A stretch of DNA of 64,000 nt from Flavobacterium terrisoli (GCF_030167905.1 NZ_JARGNA010000008.1:124001-188000), one strand, 5' to 3'. Shown: positions 54,380 through 63,766, counted from the first letter of the stretch. Notes: generated by a model from the letters alone, not told the origin. Numbers and translations: made by a program.

Positions 54380-54991
54380 ATGGAAGCTAAAGATTATCTA
54401 AAAGACATTCAGGACATCAAACAAATGATGGCACAATCGACTCAGTTTATTTCTTTGAGCGGTTTATCGGGAATCATGGCCGGATTGTATGCTTTAGGCG
54501 GTGCAGTCGTGGTAAACTTTTTAATAGATAATCACCAGTCAAGGTACATCACCCTGGAAAGCACTACTTTCAAATTGATCATCGCCGTTGCTATGGCTGT
54601 ATTGGTTTTGTCTCTAATCACAGCTTATATCATGACCGCAAACAAGGCGAAGAAAATGGGTGAAAAAGTGTGGAACCCTTCGTCGAAAAGACTGTTAATT
54701 AATTTTTGCATTCCGCTGTTTACGGGTGGTATTTTGTCCTTACTTTTATTAAGACACGGAATTTACGGACTCATAGCGCCTATCACGCTGATATTTTATG
54801 GATTGGCTTGTGTGAATGCCAGTAAATATACCTTGCGCGATGTTCGGTATTTGGGCATCACCGAAATTATTTTGGGCTTAATTGCCGTAGAATACTCAGG
54901 TTACGGATTGTATGTGTGGATTGTTGGTTTTGGGCTTTGCCACATTATTTACGGTGCGGTGATGTATTACAAATACGATCGAAATAATTAA
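54380..54991 (+). CDS. Multi-pass membrane protein of the winged-helix/CreD locus
   Basis: A 203-aa protein with an amphipathic N-terminal tail (MEAKDYLKDIQDIKQMM) and five to six transmembrane helices. It contains FISLSGLSGIMAGLYALGGA and a later CVNASKYTLRDVRYLGITEI. No domain is recognised beyond similarity in layout to membrane proteins that neighbour winged-helix regulators in Bacteroidota. The next gene's ATG follows its TAA directly, so they are translationally linked. Confidence 0.75.
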   Translation: MEAKDYLKDIQDIKQMMAQSTQFISLSGLSGIMAGLYALGGAVVVNFLIDNHQSRYITLESTTFKLIIAVAMAVLVLSLITAYIMTANKAKKMGEKVWNPSSKRLLINFCIPLFTGGILSLLLLRHGIYGLIAPITLIFYGLACVNASKYTLRDVRYLGITEIILGLIAVEYSGYGLYVWIVGFGLCHIIYGAVMYYKYDRNN

Positions 54992-55288
54992 ATGAAAAAC
55001 ATTATCCAAAATATCAATAAAGCCTTTGATCATCGAATACGTTTGGGGATTATGTCGGTATTGATGGTCAATGAGAGTGCCGATTTTAATATGCTCAAGG
55101 AACTACTGGGCGTCACGGACGGGAATTTAGCCAGCCACACCAAAGCATTAGAAACAGAAGAATACATCATGATCGAAAAACAATTCATAGGAAAGAAACC
55201 CAATACGCGTTACATCGCGACGGCAACAGGAAAAAAAGCCTTTCAGGATCATATTGAAGCACTTGAAAAATTAATATCAAAAAGCTAA
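54992..55288 (+). CDS. Winged-helix transcriptional regulator (HTH_34-type)
   Basis: A 98-aa protein consisting of one MarR/ArsR-like winged helix: AFDHRIRLGIMSVLMVNESADFNMLKELLGVTDGNLASHTKAL, then the wing KQFIGKKPNTRYIAT. It has no ligand domain. It probably binds the TACTTTG-N5-CAAAGTA palindromes that lie in front of its own operon and in front of the Coq4-like gene. Confidence 0.88.
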   Translation: MKNIIQNINKAFDHRIRLGIMSVLMVNESADFNMLKELLGVTDGNLASHTKALETEEYIMIEKQFIGKKPNTRYIATATGKKAFQDHIEALEKLISKS

Positions 55289-55306
55289 CCCATTTTTTTA
55301 TCTATT

Positions 55307-55325
55307 TACTTTGAAAAACAAAGTA
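55307..55325 (+). promoter_or_regulatory. Winged-helix operator, copy 2
   Basis: TACTTTG-AAAAA-CAAAGTA, the same arms as at 54354 with a different centre, again followed by CTTT and overlapping a probable -7 box. It lies 17 bp upstream of the Coq4-like ATG (55342), so the genes from Coq4 to CreD can have their own promoter under the same control. Confidence 0.65.
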
Positions 55326-55341
55326 CTTTTAAAATTAATTT

Positions 55342-55797
55342 ATGAGAGATTTAATCATCGAAAAAATGTATGAGTGGAGCAAAAAGCCCTATCAAAAGTT
55401 CTTCAAGAAGAACGAACCCTGGAAAGTCAAACCCAAAGAACTAATCCAATATCCGCAGGAAAGCCTGGGATTTCACATGGGTTGCTTTCTGTTGAAATAC
55501 AATTTTGAAATGCAGCCAAAACTCGAAGACCATGACGTGATTCACGTGCTGACCAACACCGGCGTTTCGGTTATTGAGGAAATCGGGATGCAATATTATT
55601 TATTGGGTAACGGCAAAAGAAGTGCCTATCTGTATATGGTCATTTTCATTGGAACGCTCTTCTATCCTACCCGATTCAAAACCTTTTTGGATTATTATAA
55701 AAGAGGGAAAAACGCGCATCATTTCTACGATTTAGATTTTGAAAAATTACTGCTTATCCCAATAGAAAACATTCAAAACTCCTTTAACATCAAATAA
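55342..55797 (+). CDS. Coq4-family protein
   Basis: A 151-aa protein. His64-Asp65-x-x-His68 followed by Glu79/Glu80 (HDVIHVLTNTGVSVIEEIG) is the HDxxH...E zinc-like motif of Coq4, a ubiquinone-biosynthesis scaffold or hydroxylase/decarboxylase partner. Bacteria of this group use menaquinone, so the ubiquinone role cannot apply; the protein may bind a prenylated lipid. The stop is followed directly by the next ATG at 55798, inside an envelope-protein operon. Confidence 0.78.
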   Translation: MRDLIIEKMYEWSKKPYQKFFKKNEPWKVKPKELIQYPQESLGFHMGCFLLKYNFEMQPKLEDHDVIHVLTNTGVSVIEEIGMQYYLLGNGKRSAYLYMVIFIGTLFYPTRFKTFLDYYKRGKNAHHFYDLDFEKLLLIPIENIQNSFNIK

Positions 55798-56475
55798 ATG
55801 AACTTAGTCCTAAAACTTTTCAATCAGAATAAAAAAGCCAACCAATTGCTGCTTTTCTATAGCATTTATTGCGTTTCACTCTTACTGGTCAGAGCCAAAA
55901 TTACCCATTCAATTTACCTGTTCTTCCTCATTTGGAATCTATTCCTGGCGGTGATTCCTTATGCAATCACTACACATTTGCTGACTTTGGATTTTAAAAA
56001 CACCTCCAAATTTAAAATCCTGGCGATTACAGCAATTTGGCTGGCTTTTATCCCGAATGCATTTTACATCATCACCGATTTGGTGCATTTGGCCAATTCT
56101 GAAGGCCATATTTTCTGGCTCGATTTGATTATTGTGAGCTCACATGCGTTGATTGGGTTTGCCTTTGGGTTGATGTCCTTACAGCATTTTGAAAAATTAG
56201 TCTGGGAATTAACCACGGCTCGAAAAGTCAGCTTACTCATTCCTGTCATTTGCTTTCTGTGTGGCATCGGAATTTACATTGGGCGGATCCTGCGCTACAA
56301 CAGTTGGGACATCATCAGCAATCCGCTGGACTTGGCCATTGATTTATTCCAAATGGCATTTTCGCCAAAATCGATGCTCTTTGCCATTCACTTTGGCGTA
56401 TTCATCTATTTCTCTTTTCTCATCAAAAAGAATTTAACATCAAATAATCATACTCATGGAAACACAAATTTTTAA
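55798..56475 (+). CDS. DUF1361 family membrane protein
   Basis: A 225-aa protein with six to seven transmembrane helices. It contains IPNAFYIITDLVHLANSEG and the conserved GIYIGRILRYNSWDII and FSPKSMLFAIHFGVF segments typical of DUF1361. Its start directly follows the Coq4-like stop, and its 3' end overlaps the next gene by 20 bp. Function unknown. Confidence 0.87.
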   Translation: MNLVLKLFNQNKKANQLLLFYSIYCVSLLLVRAKITHSIYLFFLIWNLFLAVIPYAITTHLLTLDFKNTSKFKILAITAIWLAFIPNAFYIITDLVHLANSEGHIFWLDLIIVSSHALIGFAFGLMSLQHFEKLVWELTTARKVSLLIPVICFLCGIGIYIGRILRYNSWDIISNPLDLAIDLFQMAFSPKSMLFAIHFGVFIYFSFLIKKNLTSNNHTHGNTNF

Positions 56476-56779
56476 CAAAACCGAAACCTCAGGCCGGTTT
56501 TCAACCTATCTGGCTATTGGTTCATTTGCCATCGGCACATTAATCCTACTCCTTTATCTGCTCTTTCAGGATAATGGCTACTTACTGATAATCGGCTTCT
56601 TTTATGTGCTTTTTGCTTCGCTATTCAACGGACTTGTCTTACTGAATCTGTTATATCGGTTTTGTATTTATCCCAATGACCGGGAAACTTTAGCCATAAA
56701 AATGCTGATAATGATAGCCAACATTCCCATCGCCATTCTCTATTTCTATATCGCAATGCAACAAAATTATTCATACTAA
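56456..56779 (+). CDS. Small membrane protein (107 aa)
   Basis: Three predicted transmembrane helices (about 16-40, 47-70, 82-103) with charged loops (CIYPNDRETLAIKM). No family recognised. It overlaps the DUF1361 gene by 20 bp and is 13 bp before the CreD-like gene, so it is part of the same operon. Confidence 0.75.
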   Translation: METQIFNKTETSGRFSTYLAIGSFAIGTLILLLYLLFQDNGYLLIIGFFYVLFASLFNGLVLLNLLYRFCIYPNDRETLAIKMLIMIANIPIAILYFYIAMQQNYSY

Positions 56780-56792
56780 AAACAAGTAAATC

Positions 56793-58148
56793 ATGGAAAA
56801 TCAAGAACACCAAAACACCGAAGAAAAAACATTCTTTCAATCGACAACCGCCAAAATGATTATGGTCGGTTTGCTCACGCTCTTTTTACTCATTCCGCTC
56901 TTTTATGTTCAGAATTTAATTGCTGAACGTTCCCAGCGAAAGTCGGAAGTCGTCAATGAAATTGCCACATTATGGGGAAGCGATGTTGCTTTTTACGGAC
57001 CGGTTTTGAGAATACCGTATAACTCTTATGAAAATATCAATGTAACCGATACCAAAACCGGTGTAACGACCATTCAGAAGAAAGCAACAACCAGTTATGC
57101 CTATTTCTTCCCGAATGAATTGACCAATACTTCAAAAGTGAAGAAAAATGAATCCCTAAAACGCGGACTTTTCAATCCGGTAGTTTTTACGGCAGACATG
57201 AGTTTTAAAGGAAATTTCACCGCGCCTAATTTTGCCAAACTCAATATCCCGGAAGAAAGCATTCAATGGGACAAAGCTTCTATTATCGTTAAAACAACCA
57301 ATCTGAAAAGCATCAAAAGCGAATTAAAAATTCAGCTGAACAACGAAAAACTTTCTTTTGAGCCGCAAAACAACGACAAAAGCGAATACAGCATTTTGGC
57401 GACCACTATTTTTAATTACAAAACTTTGGCCGGTAATGACAAAATCAATTTCAATTTTGGCATTACCTATAACGGAAGCAACAGCATCAACTTCATTCCG
57501 ATTGGAAAAGTGACCAATGTGTCTATCGACTCCGATTGGGAATCACCAAGTTTTGAAGGCACATTTGCTGCCAATGACACTACCAAAGTGGTAAATAAAG
57601 ATGGTTTTCACGTAGATTGGAAAGTTTTGGACATCAACAGAACGTTTTCGCAGCAATACACCAACTTTATGCCCGATTTGGATGATTACCTCTTTGGCGT
57701 AAAATTAATCGATACTGTGGATGAATATCAGCAAAACGAAAGGGTTTCCAAGTATGGCTTCCTGGTGATTGGTTTAACCTTCCTGATTTTCTTCCTGATT
57801 CAGTCCATCAGCAAAATCAATATCCACATTTTCCAGTATTCTATGATTGGCATCGCGCTGATTATGTTCTATACACTTTTGATCTCCATTACAGAACACA
57901 GTAGCTTTACTTTGGCGTATGGCATTTCCGGAATTGCAGTAGTCATCATGATTACGCTCTATTCAATTTCGATACTCAAAAACAGAAAGTTTCCGCTCTT
58001 TATCGCAACCTCACTTTCGGTATTGTACACGTTCATTTATGTAATTATCCAAATGGAAGATTATGCACTTTTGGTAGGAAGCATTGGCTTGTTCTTTATC
58101 CTCGGAGCAGTGATGTATTTCTCCCGAAAAATTGATTGGGGAAAATAA
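56793..58148 (+). CDS. CreD-like inner membrane protein
   Basis: A 451-aa protein with one transmembrane helix near the N-terminus (about 28-47), a large periplasmic beta-rich domain (about 60-300, ATLWGSDVAFYGPVLRIPYN, then an immunoglobulin-like part with GTFAAND), and a C-terminal bundle of transmembrane helices (FLIFFLIQSIS onwards). This matches CreD (formerly cell envelope integrity protein), linked to envelope stress in other bacteria. It is last in the operon. No CreBC two-component genes are adjacent; the winged-helix regulator takes that place. Confidence 0.9.
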   Translation: MENQEHQNTEEKTFFQSTTAKMIMVGLLTLFLLIPLFYVQNLIAERSQRKSEVVNEIATLWGSDVAFYGPVLRIPYNSYENINVTDTKTGVTTIQKKATTSYAYFFPNELTNTSKVKKNESLKRGLFNPVVFTADMSFKGNFTAPNFAKLNIPEESIQWDKASIIVKTTNLKSIKSELKIQLNNEKLSFEPQNNDKSEYSILATTIFNYKTLAGNDKINFNFGITYNGSNSINFIPIGKVTNVSIDSDWESPSFEGTFAANDTTKVVNKDGFHVDWKVLDINRTFSQQYTNFMPDLDDYLFGVKLIDTVDEYQQNERVSKYGFLVIGLTFLIFFLIQSISKINIHIFQYSMIGIALIMFYTLLISITEHSSFTLAYGISGIAVVIMITLYSISILKNRKFPLFIATSLSVLYTFIYVIIQMEDYALLVGSIGLFFILGAVMYFSRKIDWGK

Positions 58149-58164
58149 CTTTTCAGCCTATAAA

Positions 58165-58190
58165 AAACCTGCTTTATGAGCAGGTTTTTT
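58165..58190. terminator. Bidirectional rho-independent terminator
   Basis: AAACCTGCT-TTATG-AGCAGGTTT: 9-bp arms with T-run on the plus side and T-run on the minus side. It ends the CreD operon and, from the other side, menC. Confidence 0.9.
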
Positions 58191-59237
58191 TTATTTAAAA
58201 TTGTCCAAATCGATTTTCCAGTCGAGGTCATTTCGATACCAAAGTTGGCCTTGGGAAACTTCGAGCGGACAATCAAAATTATTGTCATACAAACTTCCGG
58301 TACCTAAACCTTGCGGCATCAAATTATTCAGTCCAAAAGTAAATTGGGCAATAGCGTTCAAACCGATGTTACTTTCCAAAGCGGAAGTAATCCACCAACC
58401 GATACTTAATTTTTCGGCTATGGAAATCCATTCCAAAGTACCGCGAAATCCACCGATAAAACTCGGCTTCAAAATGATGTATTGTGGCTTAATTTTTTGC
58501 AGCAATTGTTCCTTCTCTTCAAAAGAAAACACACCGATGAGTTCTTCGTCCAAAGCAATGGGCAAATTGGTGTTTTTACACAGAACTGACATCATGTCAG
58601 TATGATTTTTTTGAATCGGCTGCTCTATGCTATGTAATTTAAAACCAGTGATTTGATTAATTTTATTTAAAGCTTCATTTTCAGAAAAAGCACCGTTAGC
58701 ATCGACCCGAATCTCAATGGTTTGCTCATCAAAATTTTGACGGATAAAACGCAAAAGATCTAATTCTTTATCAAAATCTATCGCGCCAATCTTCAATTTT
58801 ATACAGCTAAAACCCTGCGCAATTTTGTCTTCAATTTGCTGTTTCATAAACGCTTCGTCACCCATCCAAACGAGTCCGTTAATCACTATGGATTTTTCTC
58901 CGGAAGTAAATTCAGAAGGAAATAAAACAAACGGATTTTGACTTCTCATCGACAGAAAAGCCATTTCAATTCCGAATTGAATCGATGGAAACTCGAGTAA
59001 TTCATTCCACAATTTTTCCTCCCCAAGATGAATATTTTCACAAACCCATTGCAGTTTTTCTTCATAATCGGGACGATCATCAGCCGATAATCCACGTAGA
59101 ATTCCGCACTCACCTATTCCTTTTTTAAACTCATTTTCGATCACAATAAACCAGGTTTCCTTAGTCGTCAAAACGCCTCTGGAAGTACCCGAAGGTTGCT
59201 TAAAACGGAGCACATATTTATGGTAAGTTGCTTTCAT
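58191..59237 (-). CDS. menC: o-Succinylbenzoate synthase
   Basis: A 348-aa enolase-superfamily enzyme dehydrating SHCHC to o-succinylbenzoate in menaquinone synthesis. Catalytic Lys147 and Lys149 (KLKIG), metal ligands Asp179 (RVDANG), Glu205 (SIEQPI), Asp230 (ALDEE) and Lys257 (ILKPSF) are all visible. An N-succinylamino-acid racemase or dipeptide epimerase is an alternative within the superfamily, but length and motif fit menC. Its start lies 3 bp after the upstream TPR gene's stop. Confidence 0.85.
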   Translation of the reverse strand: MKATYHKYVLRFKQPSGTSRGVLTTKETWFIVIENEFKKGIGECGILRGLSADDRPDYEEKLQWVCENIHLGEEKLWNELLEFPSIQFGIEMAFLSMRSQNPFVLFPSEFTSGEKSIVINGLVWMGDEAFMKQQIEDKIAQGFSCIKLKIGAIDFDKELDLLRFIRQNFDEQTIEIRVDANGAFSENEALNKINQITGFKLHSIEQPIQKNHTDMMSVLCKNTNLPIALDEELIGVFSFEEKEQLLQKIKPQYIILKPSFIGGFRGTLEWISIAEKLSIGWWITSALESNIGLNAIAQFTFGLNNLMPQGLGTGSLYDNNFDCPLEVSQGQLWYRNDLDWKIDLDNFK

Positions 59238-59240
59238 TTT

Positions 59241-60455
59241 TTAGTCTAAAACGCGAAGGATTTTTTTGAAATTTTTTGTTGGCAATCCTCTTTTTTGAAA
59301 GTTGAGAAAGTCAATTCTGACTTGTTCCTTCCAAGGTTTTTCTGTTGATAAATTTTGACTCTGATACTTTTTATGGATTTCTTTAGCCTCAGAAAGTCGA
59401 TCCGTAAACATATAAACATGGGCCAAATCAAGATAAAAAATGATTTCGGCTGGATTTAATTCTAATCCTTTTTGATAAGCTTCTTCGGCTTTTGAATATT
59501 GCTTAGAAAGCAAATAATAATCGCCCAATATACCGTAACCTCTATAATTTTGCCTATTCTTGGCCACCATTTCAGATTGAATCAAGTCAATGGCTTCAGT
59601 GGTTTTTCCATCCTTGAACAGCTTTGCCGCTTTATCACAAACCACTTGACACCATTTATCAATTTCACCCGTTTTGGTCAGACTTGCTTCAGTAGCAATT
59701 TCAATGGCTCTGTTTTTCTCGGCTGGCAATAATTGTTTAAAATAGGGATATTTGAATTTGTCCATGATGTTTTCCAAAAACAAACCATAAAACTGGTCTT
59801 TTTTAGTAAGATAGTTCACAACTTCCAATTTTGAAGCCAATGCCAATACCTCCTTTTTGCCTTCCACTGTCCAGCCTTTTCTTAAATTGTAATCAACCCA
59901 CGGCACAACTTCCAGGACAACCTTTGCCTTCATGAGCCAATTGCCACTTTCAAAGCCAAACCAGAGGTTTTGCGCACCCTGAGGAATGCATCTTGACTTT
60001 TCTGTAAGCAACTTTGCTGATTTGCTTACCGGTTCGTCCTGACTGGCACAGGCATTTTTGAGAACGCCTGTTTTTTCATATTGTAAAGCATCATTCTCAT
60101 TGGTAAACACATAAAACTTACACTTGTCTTCCCCGGTAATCGCAGAAAGCAAAAATACCGTTCCGGCTGCGCCCTGACTAATCCCTGACGGATCAGGAAT
60201 GGATTTTAGGATAGAAACCAAACTGGAACTCAATTTCTGATTGTCATCCAAAACGGACATGCGGTAAACGACTTCAGTGGTTCCGACAGGAAAGTCGGCT
60301 GTTTTAAGTATTTTACGCTTTCCGGCGTCGAGGATAATGGTTTCATTGGTGTTTCTGACATTGTCCCAAAAGCCTTCTTCGCTTTGCGCAAAGCTGATAG
60401 TCGAACAACCCCAAAACAAACCTAATAACAAGTACTTAATATATGTAAATTTCAT
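59241..60455 (-). CDS. Exported TPR-repeat protein
   Basis: A 404-aa protein with a signal peptide ending STISFAQ; it is chosen to start at MKFTYIKYLLLG (60455), though an ATG at 60470 is open. The N-terminal two thirds hold no recognised fold. The C-terminal part has TPR units (YGILGDYYLLSKQYSKAEEAYQKGLELNP). It precedes menC by 3 bp, but a functional link to menaquinone is not evident. Confidence 0.75.
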   Translation of the reverse strand: MKFTYIKYLLLGLFWGCSTISFAQSEEGFWDNVRNTNETIILDAGKRKILKTADFPVGTTEVVYRMSVLDDNQKLSSSLVSILKSIPDPSGISQGAAGTVFLLSAITGEDKCKFYVFTNENDALQYEKTGVLKNACASQDEPVSKSAKLLTEKSRCIPQGAQNLWFGFESGNWLMKAKVVLEVVPWVDYNLRKGWTVEGKKEVLALASKLEVVNYLTKKDQFYGLFLENIMDKFKYPYFKQLLPAEKNRAIEIATEASLTKTGEIDKWCQVVCDKAAKLFKDGKTTEAIDLIQSEMVAKNRQNYRGYGILGDYYLLSKQYSKAEEAYQKGLELNPAEIIFYLDLAHVYMFTDRLSEAKEIHKKYQSQNLSTEKPWKEQVRIDFLNFQKRGLPTKNFKKILRVLD

Positions 60456-60561
60456 TTTTTTAGTGGTCATATATTGAATCACCTTTTATTTATTGGTGTT
60501 TGCTTACGCAAACTCTTTGTCTGTGGTGATTTCATATTCTATTTTTCGTTTTTAAAACAAG

Positions 60562-60585
60562 AAGAGTGCCAAAACTGACACTCTT
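60562..60585 (-). terminator. Terminator after the UPF0173 gene
   Basis: AAGAGTG (60562-60568) and CACTCTT (60579-60585) pair around a 10-base loop. The minus strand continues CTTGTTTTAAAAACG, moderately T-rich. Confidence 0.6.
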
Positions 60586-60603
60586 ATTTTTGTATGGAGC
60601 AAA

Positions 60604-61281
60604 TCATAATTTAATACTTTGCCCGATATCAAGCAGCATCAGGTCTTTTCCGGCGTCGAAGAACTTCTTCTTCGCTTCATCATGATTGATGACAATAAAT
60701 CCGAAAGTATCATAATGACAACCCAATATCTTGTCGCAATCGACAAAATCTGCTGCTAAAATCGCATCTTCCACATCCATGGTGAAATTATTGCCGATGG
60801 GGAAAATGGCCAAATCCAATTTGGTTCTCATCGGAATCAGTTTCATATCCATTGTCAGCGCCGTATCGCCCGAGATATAGATGTTTTTGTGTTCGCCTTC
60901 AATCACAAATCCGCCCGGATTTCCGCCATAACTGCCATCAGGAAACGAGCTTGAATGAATGGCATTAACATATTTTACTTTTCCAAAATCAAATTGCCAG
61001 CTTCCACCGTGATTCATCGGATGGTATTGAAAACCTTTGTTGCCATAATGTGTTGCGATTTCCCAATTGGAAACAACAATCGAATTGTTATTCTTCGCAA
61101 TGGTTTCCACATCGAGGATATGATCCTGATGCGCGTGTGTCAAAAGGATATAATCGGCTTTTAAGCTATTAATATCAATATGACCGGCATTTGGATTACC
61201 TGAGATAAACGGATCGATTATGATGTGTTTTCCGCTTACTTCAATTCCGATGCTGGAATGTCCGTAGAAGGTTATTTTCAT
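60604..61281 (-). CDS. UPF0173 metal-dependent hydrolase (metallo-beta-lactamase fold)
   Basis: A 225-aa protein. His49-x-His51-x-Asp53-His54 (THAHQDHILD) is the two-metal motif, and FYGHSSIGIE at the N-terminus matches UPF0173. It is not related in function to the beta-lactamase at 23633; its substrate is unknown. It lies 15 bp after menA in the same direction. Confidence 0.9.
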   Translation of the reverse strand: MKITFYGHSSIGIEVSGKHIIIDPFISGNPNAGHIDINSLKADYILLTHAHQDHILDVETIAKNNNSIVVSNWEIATHYGNKGFQYHPMNHGGSWQFDFGKVKYVNAIHSSSFPDGSYGGNPGGFVIEGEHKNIYISGDTALTMDMKLIPMRTKLDLAIFPIGNNFTMDVEDAILAADFVDCDKILGCHYDTFGFIVINHDEAKKKFFDAGKDLMLLDIGQSIKL

Positions 61282-61296
61282 AACTTAACTTTTAAA

Positions 61297-62247
61297 TTAA
61301 ACTAAATTCACCACAACATCTGAGATAAAAAATATCAAACTCAAAGCCAGTAAAATCGAAAGCAAAAAAGTAGTAATAGCTAATTTTTTCAACTCAGGAT
61401 CTAAAAGTTTTGGGTTTTTATTTCTGTAAACAGTTAACAAATGGCTCATCAAAGGAAAATAAGCCACCACAAAAATATATTGGTCAAAATTAAAATCATT
61501 TAGAAAAGCAAACAACAACACCAGAACCATAGCGGTAATCACCAAAAAGAAATGGTATTTTTTGGCAGTTGCACCGCCCATTTTTACAACAATCGTATTC
61601 TTTCCTGCTTTTCTGTCGCTTTCTTCATCACGCATATTGTTTAAATTCAGCACTCCAACACTCAAAAAACCAATCGCAATGGAAGGTAGAAACAACAGCC
61701 AGTTGAGTTCTTTGGCAAACATAAAATACGAGCCAAAAGTACTCACCAGTCCAAAGAAAATAAACACAAACAAATCGCCGTAACCTCTGTAACCATAAGC
61801 GCCTTTTCCAACGGTATAGCGGATTGCAGAAGCAATCGCCATAATCCCGAGTACCAAAAAGATAATCGAATAGTAGAAATATTTAAAGTGAAACGCATTG
61901 TAAATTAAGGCGATGGCTGACAAGAATGTCAATAAGGCCGTAATGACAATTCCTTTTTTCATCGCTTGTGGTGAAATGGCACCGCTTTGAATGGCGCGTT
62001 TTGGCCCAACTCTATCATCATTATCCGTGCCTTTTACGCCGTCACCGTAATCGTTGGCGAAATTGGACAATATCTGCAAACCAACAGTGGTCAGTAACAG
62101 TAATCCGAAAATCCTCCAGTTAAAAACTTGTGTCGGTGTCAAAACTTCTTCGGTCGGTCTGGAAAGTGCATAAAAACTTCCAACAATAATTCCCGATACC
62201 GAAAGTGGCAATGTTCTAACGCGTGCGGCTTCAATCCAGTGTTTCAT
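61297..62247 (-). CDS. menA: 1,4-Dihydroxy-2-naphthoate polyprenyltransferase
   Basis: A 316-aa UbiA-family inner-membrane enzyme that joins a polyprenyl chain to dihydroxynaphthoate, giving demethylmenaquinone. The first Asp-rich motif NFANDYGDGVKG (Asn62, Asp66) and the second around NNMRDEESDRKAG (about 210) are intact, with eight or nine transmembrane helices. It confirms a menaquinone-based respiratory chain. Its 5' neighbour encodes a PH-domain protein 17 bp away. Confidence 0.93.
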   Translation of the reverse strand: MKHWIEAARVRTLPLSVSGIIVGSFYALSRPTEEVLTPTQVFNWRIFGLLLLTTVGLQILSNFANDYGDGVKGTDNDDRVGPKRAIQSGAISPQAMKKGIVITALLTFLSAIALIYNAFHFKYFYYSIIFLVLGIMAIASAIRYTVGKGAYGYRGYGDLFVFIFFGLVSTFGSYFMFAKELNWLLFLPSIAIGFLSVGVLNLNNMRDEESDRKAGKNTIVVKMGGATAKKYHFFLVITAMVLVLLFAFLNDFNFDQYIFVVAYFPLMSHLLTVYRNKNPKLLDPELKKLAITTFLLSILLALSLIFFISDVVVNLV

Positions 62248-62263
62248 AGTAGTTTTAATTTAT

Positions 62264-63766
62264 TTACATCCAATTGCTGTTTGAGGTTTCAATCTCATAC
62301 AACCAAAGGTTTACATACTCGTTTATTTTATCAAACTTTCCCAAATGAAAAGTAATGTTTCCGCCTGCAGTATGCATCGTCAGCGAACCTATATTTAAGC
62401 TTTTGTGCCAAAATAACTGTGAAGTCGTTATGGCTTGTATTTTTTCAATCTGAATGATGTTATGATCAATATCCCAGGCACCACTTTGCTTGATGATATG
62501 ATTGTCATTGACAAACAATCGGTAATTCCTGAACCCGAAAAACAATACAACCAATACAAAAACGGCATAAAAAACAGCCACATTTAAGTATTCAAATGCT
62601 TTGGGTTCAATATAATTTCCAAATATCCAATAACCCGTTAAAGGTAGTACAATTATCAGAAAAATGGAAAATATCAGTTTGCGAAAATTAGGCTTCATCA
62701 TAATGCCTTTTTGCGGTAGTTCCTTGAACAACAATTTCAAAATTTCATCGCGTTCAAAAGCATTACAGCCTGGAATTTCAATCAGTGATTTGCTTTCCTG
62801 CTTTCCGTTGCTAATGGCCTGCTTGATTTTTATCTCAAGGACATCGAGCTTTTTTTGAAGATAATTTCTGGAAATTTTGACAATCTGAACTTTCTCTGGT
62901 TTCAATATGGTGCTTTGGGTATTTATAAGACCATACGTCAACATTAACGAACCTTTTTGTTTCGTTACTGCATAATCGAAAAACTTGATTAAGGTACGGC
63001 CGATATTGATCAGAAAAACAACACTGAACATAATCAGGACGAATATCAAACCTGAATACCACAGCGAATTGTTATCGACAAAACCTTCTATGCGTTCGGT
63101 TTTGATAAAGTCTTCCGCTCCGGCCTGATGGAGGTTTTCATAAATCGTAAAAAAGAACGTCAGTATCAATCCGACACTTTTGACATAATTAGAAGTAATC
63201 CCGATTTTCAGTAAGCTGACCAAATTAATTTTGAGGAAAGGAATGGCTTTCTGTTCTGTTGTTTCTGTTGTAACTTCATTTTCAGCAACAACCGCTTTCT
63301 TGCCTTCGTTTTCCAGCAATTTCGATTTTAAGGCAATCGCCAACTTATGCGAAATGGCTTTGATATTACCTTCTTTCTTATCGCTTCCGGCGGTATCGAC
63401 ATCTAACGCATAAACACCAATGATTCGTTGTACCAACGATTGTTTGATATTTACCTGCTGGATTTTATGCAGTTGAATAGTCGTTCTGGTTTTGTTGATG
63501 ATGCCATCGCTGATGATAAACTCATCGTTTTCGTCATCAATATGGAAAGTAAAATTGCGGTATTTCAGAAAAGAATATATTCCCAACCAGGTAAACATCC
63601 CTAATAAAATCAATGAACCAACCAAAATTGATTTTGAGTCTGCTTTAAATAAGGTAATCACAATAATCGGCCAGGTCGCTTTTAACACCTGAAAGGCGGA
63701 TTCTAAAAAAATCACTAAAATGCCCACCAAAGACTGGCGTTGTGGCTGATTAAAATTGGTTTCCAT
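62264..63766 (-). CDS. PH-domain membrane protein (YdbT-like)
   Basis: A 500-aa protein with three bPH2-type domains between transmembrane helix pairs: one after residue 60 (TTIQLHKIQQVNIKQSLVQRIIG), one around 285-345 and one near the C-terminus (IIQIEKIQAITTSQLFWHKSLNIGSLTMHTAGG). This is the YdbT/YdbS architecture of an envelope protein complex. Its start ATG overlaps the stop of the next PH gene (TAATG), so they are coupled. Confidence 0.88.
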   Translation of the reverse strand: METNFNQPQRQSLVGILVIFLESAFQVLKATWPIIVITLFKADSKSILVGSLILLGMFTWLGIYSFLKYRNFTFHIDDENDEFIISDGIINKTRTTIQLHKIQQVNIKQSLVQRIIGVYALDVDTAGSDKKEGNIKAISHKLAIALKSKLLENEGKKAVVAENEVTTETTEQKAIPFLKINLVSLLKIGITSNYVKSVGLILTFFFTIYENLHQAGAEDFIKTERIEGFVDNNSLWYSGLIFVLIMFSVVFLINIGRTLIKFFDYAVTKQKGSLMLTYGLINTQSTILKPEKVQIVKISRNYLQKKLDVLEIKIKQAISNGKQESKSLIEIPGCNAFERDEILKLLFKELPQKGIMMKPNFRKLIFSIFLIIVLPLTGYWIFGNYIEPKAFEYLNVAVFYAVFVLVVLFFGFRNYRLFVNDNHIIKQSGAWDIDHNIIQIEKIQAITTSQLFWHKSLNIGSLTMHTAGGNITFHLGKFDKINEYVNLWLYEIETSNSNWM

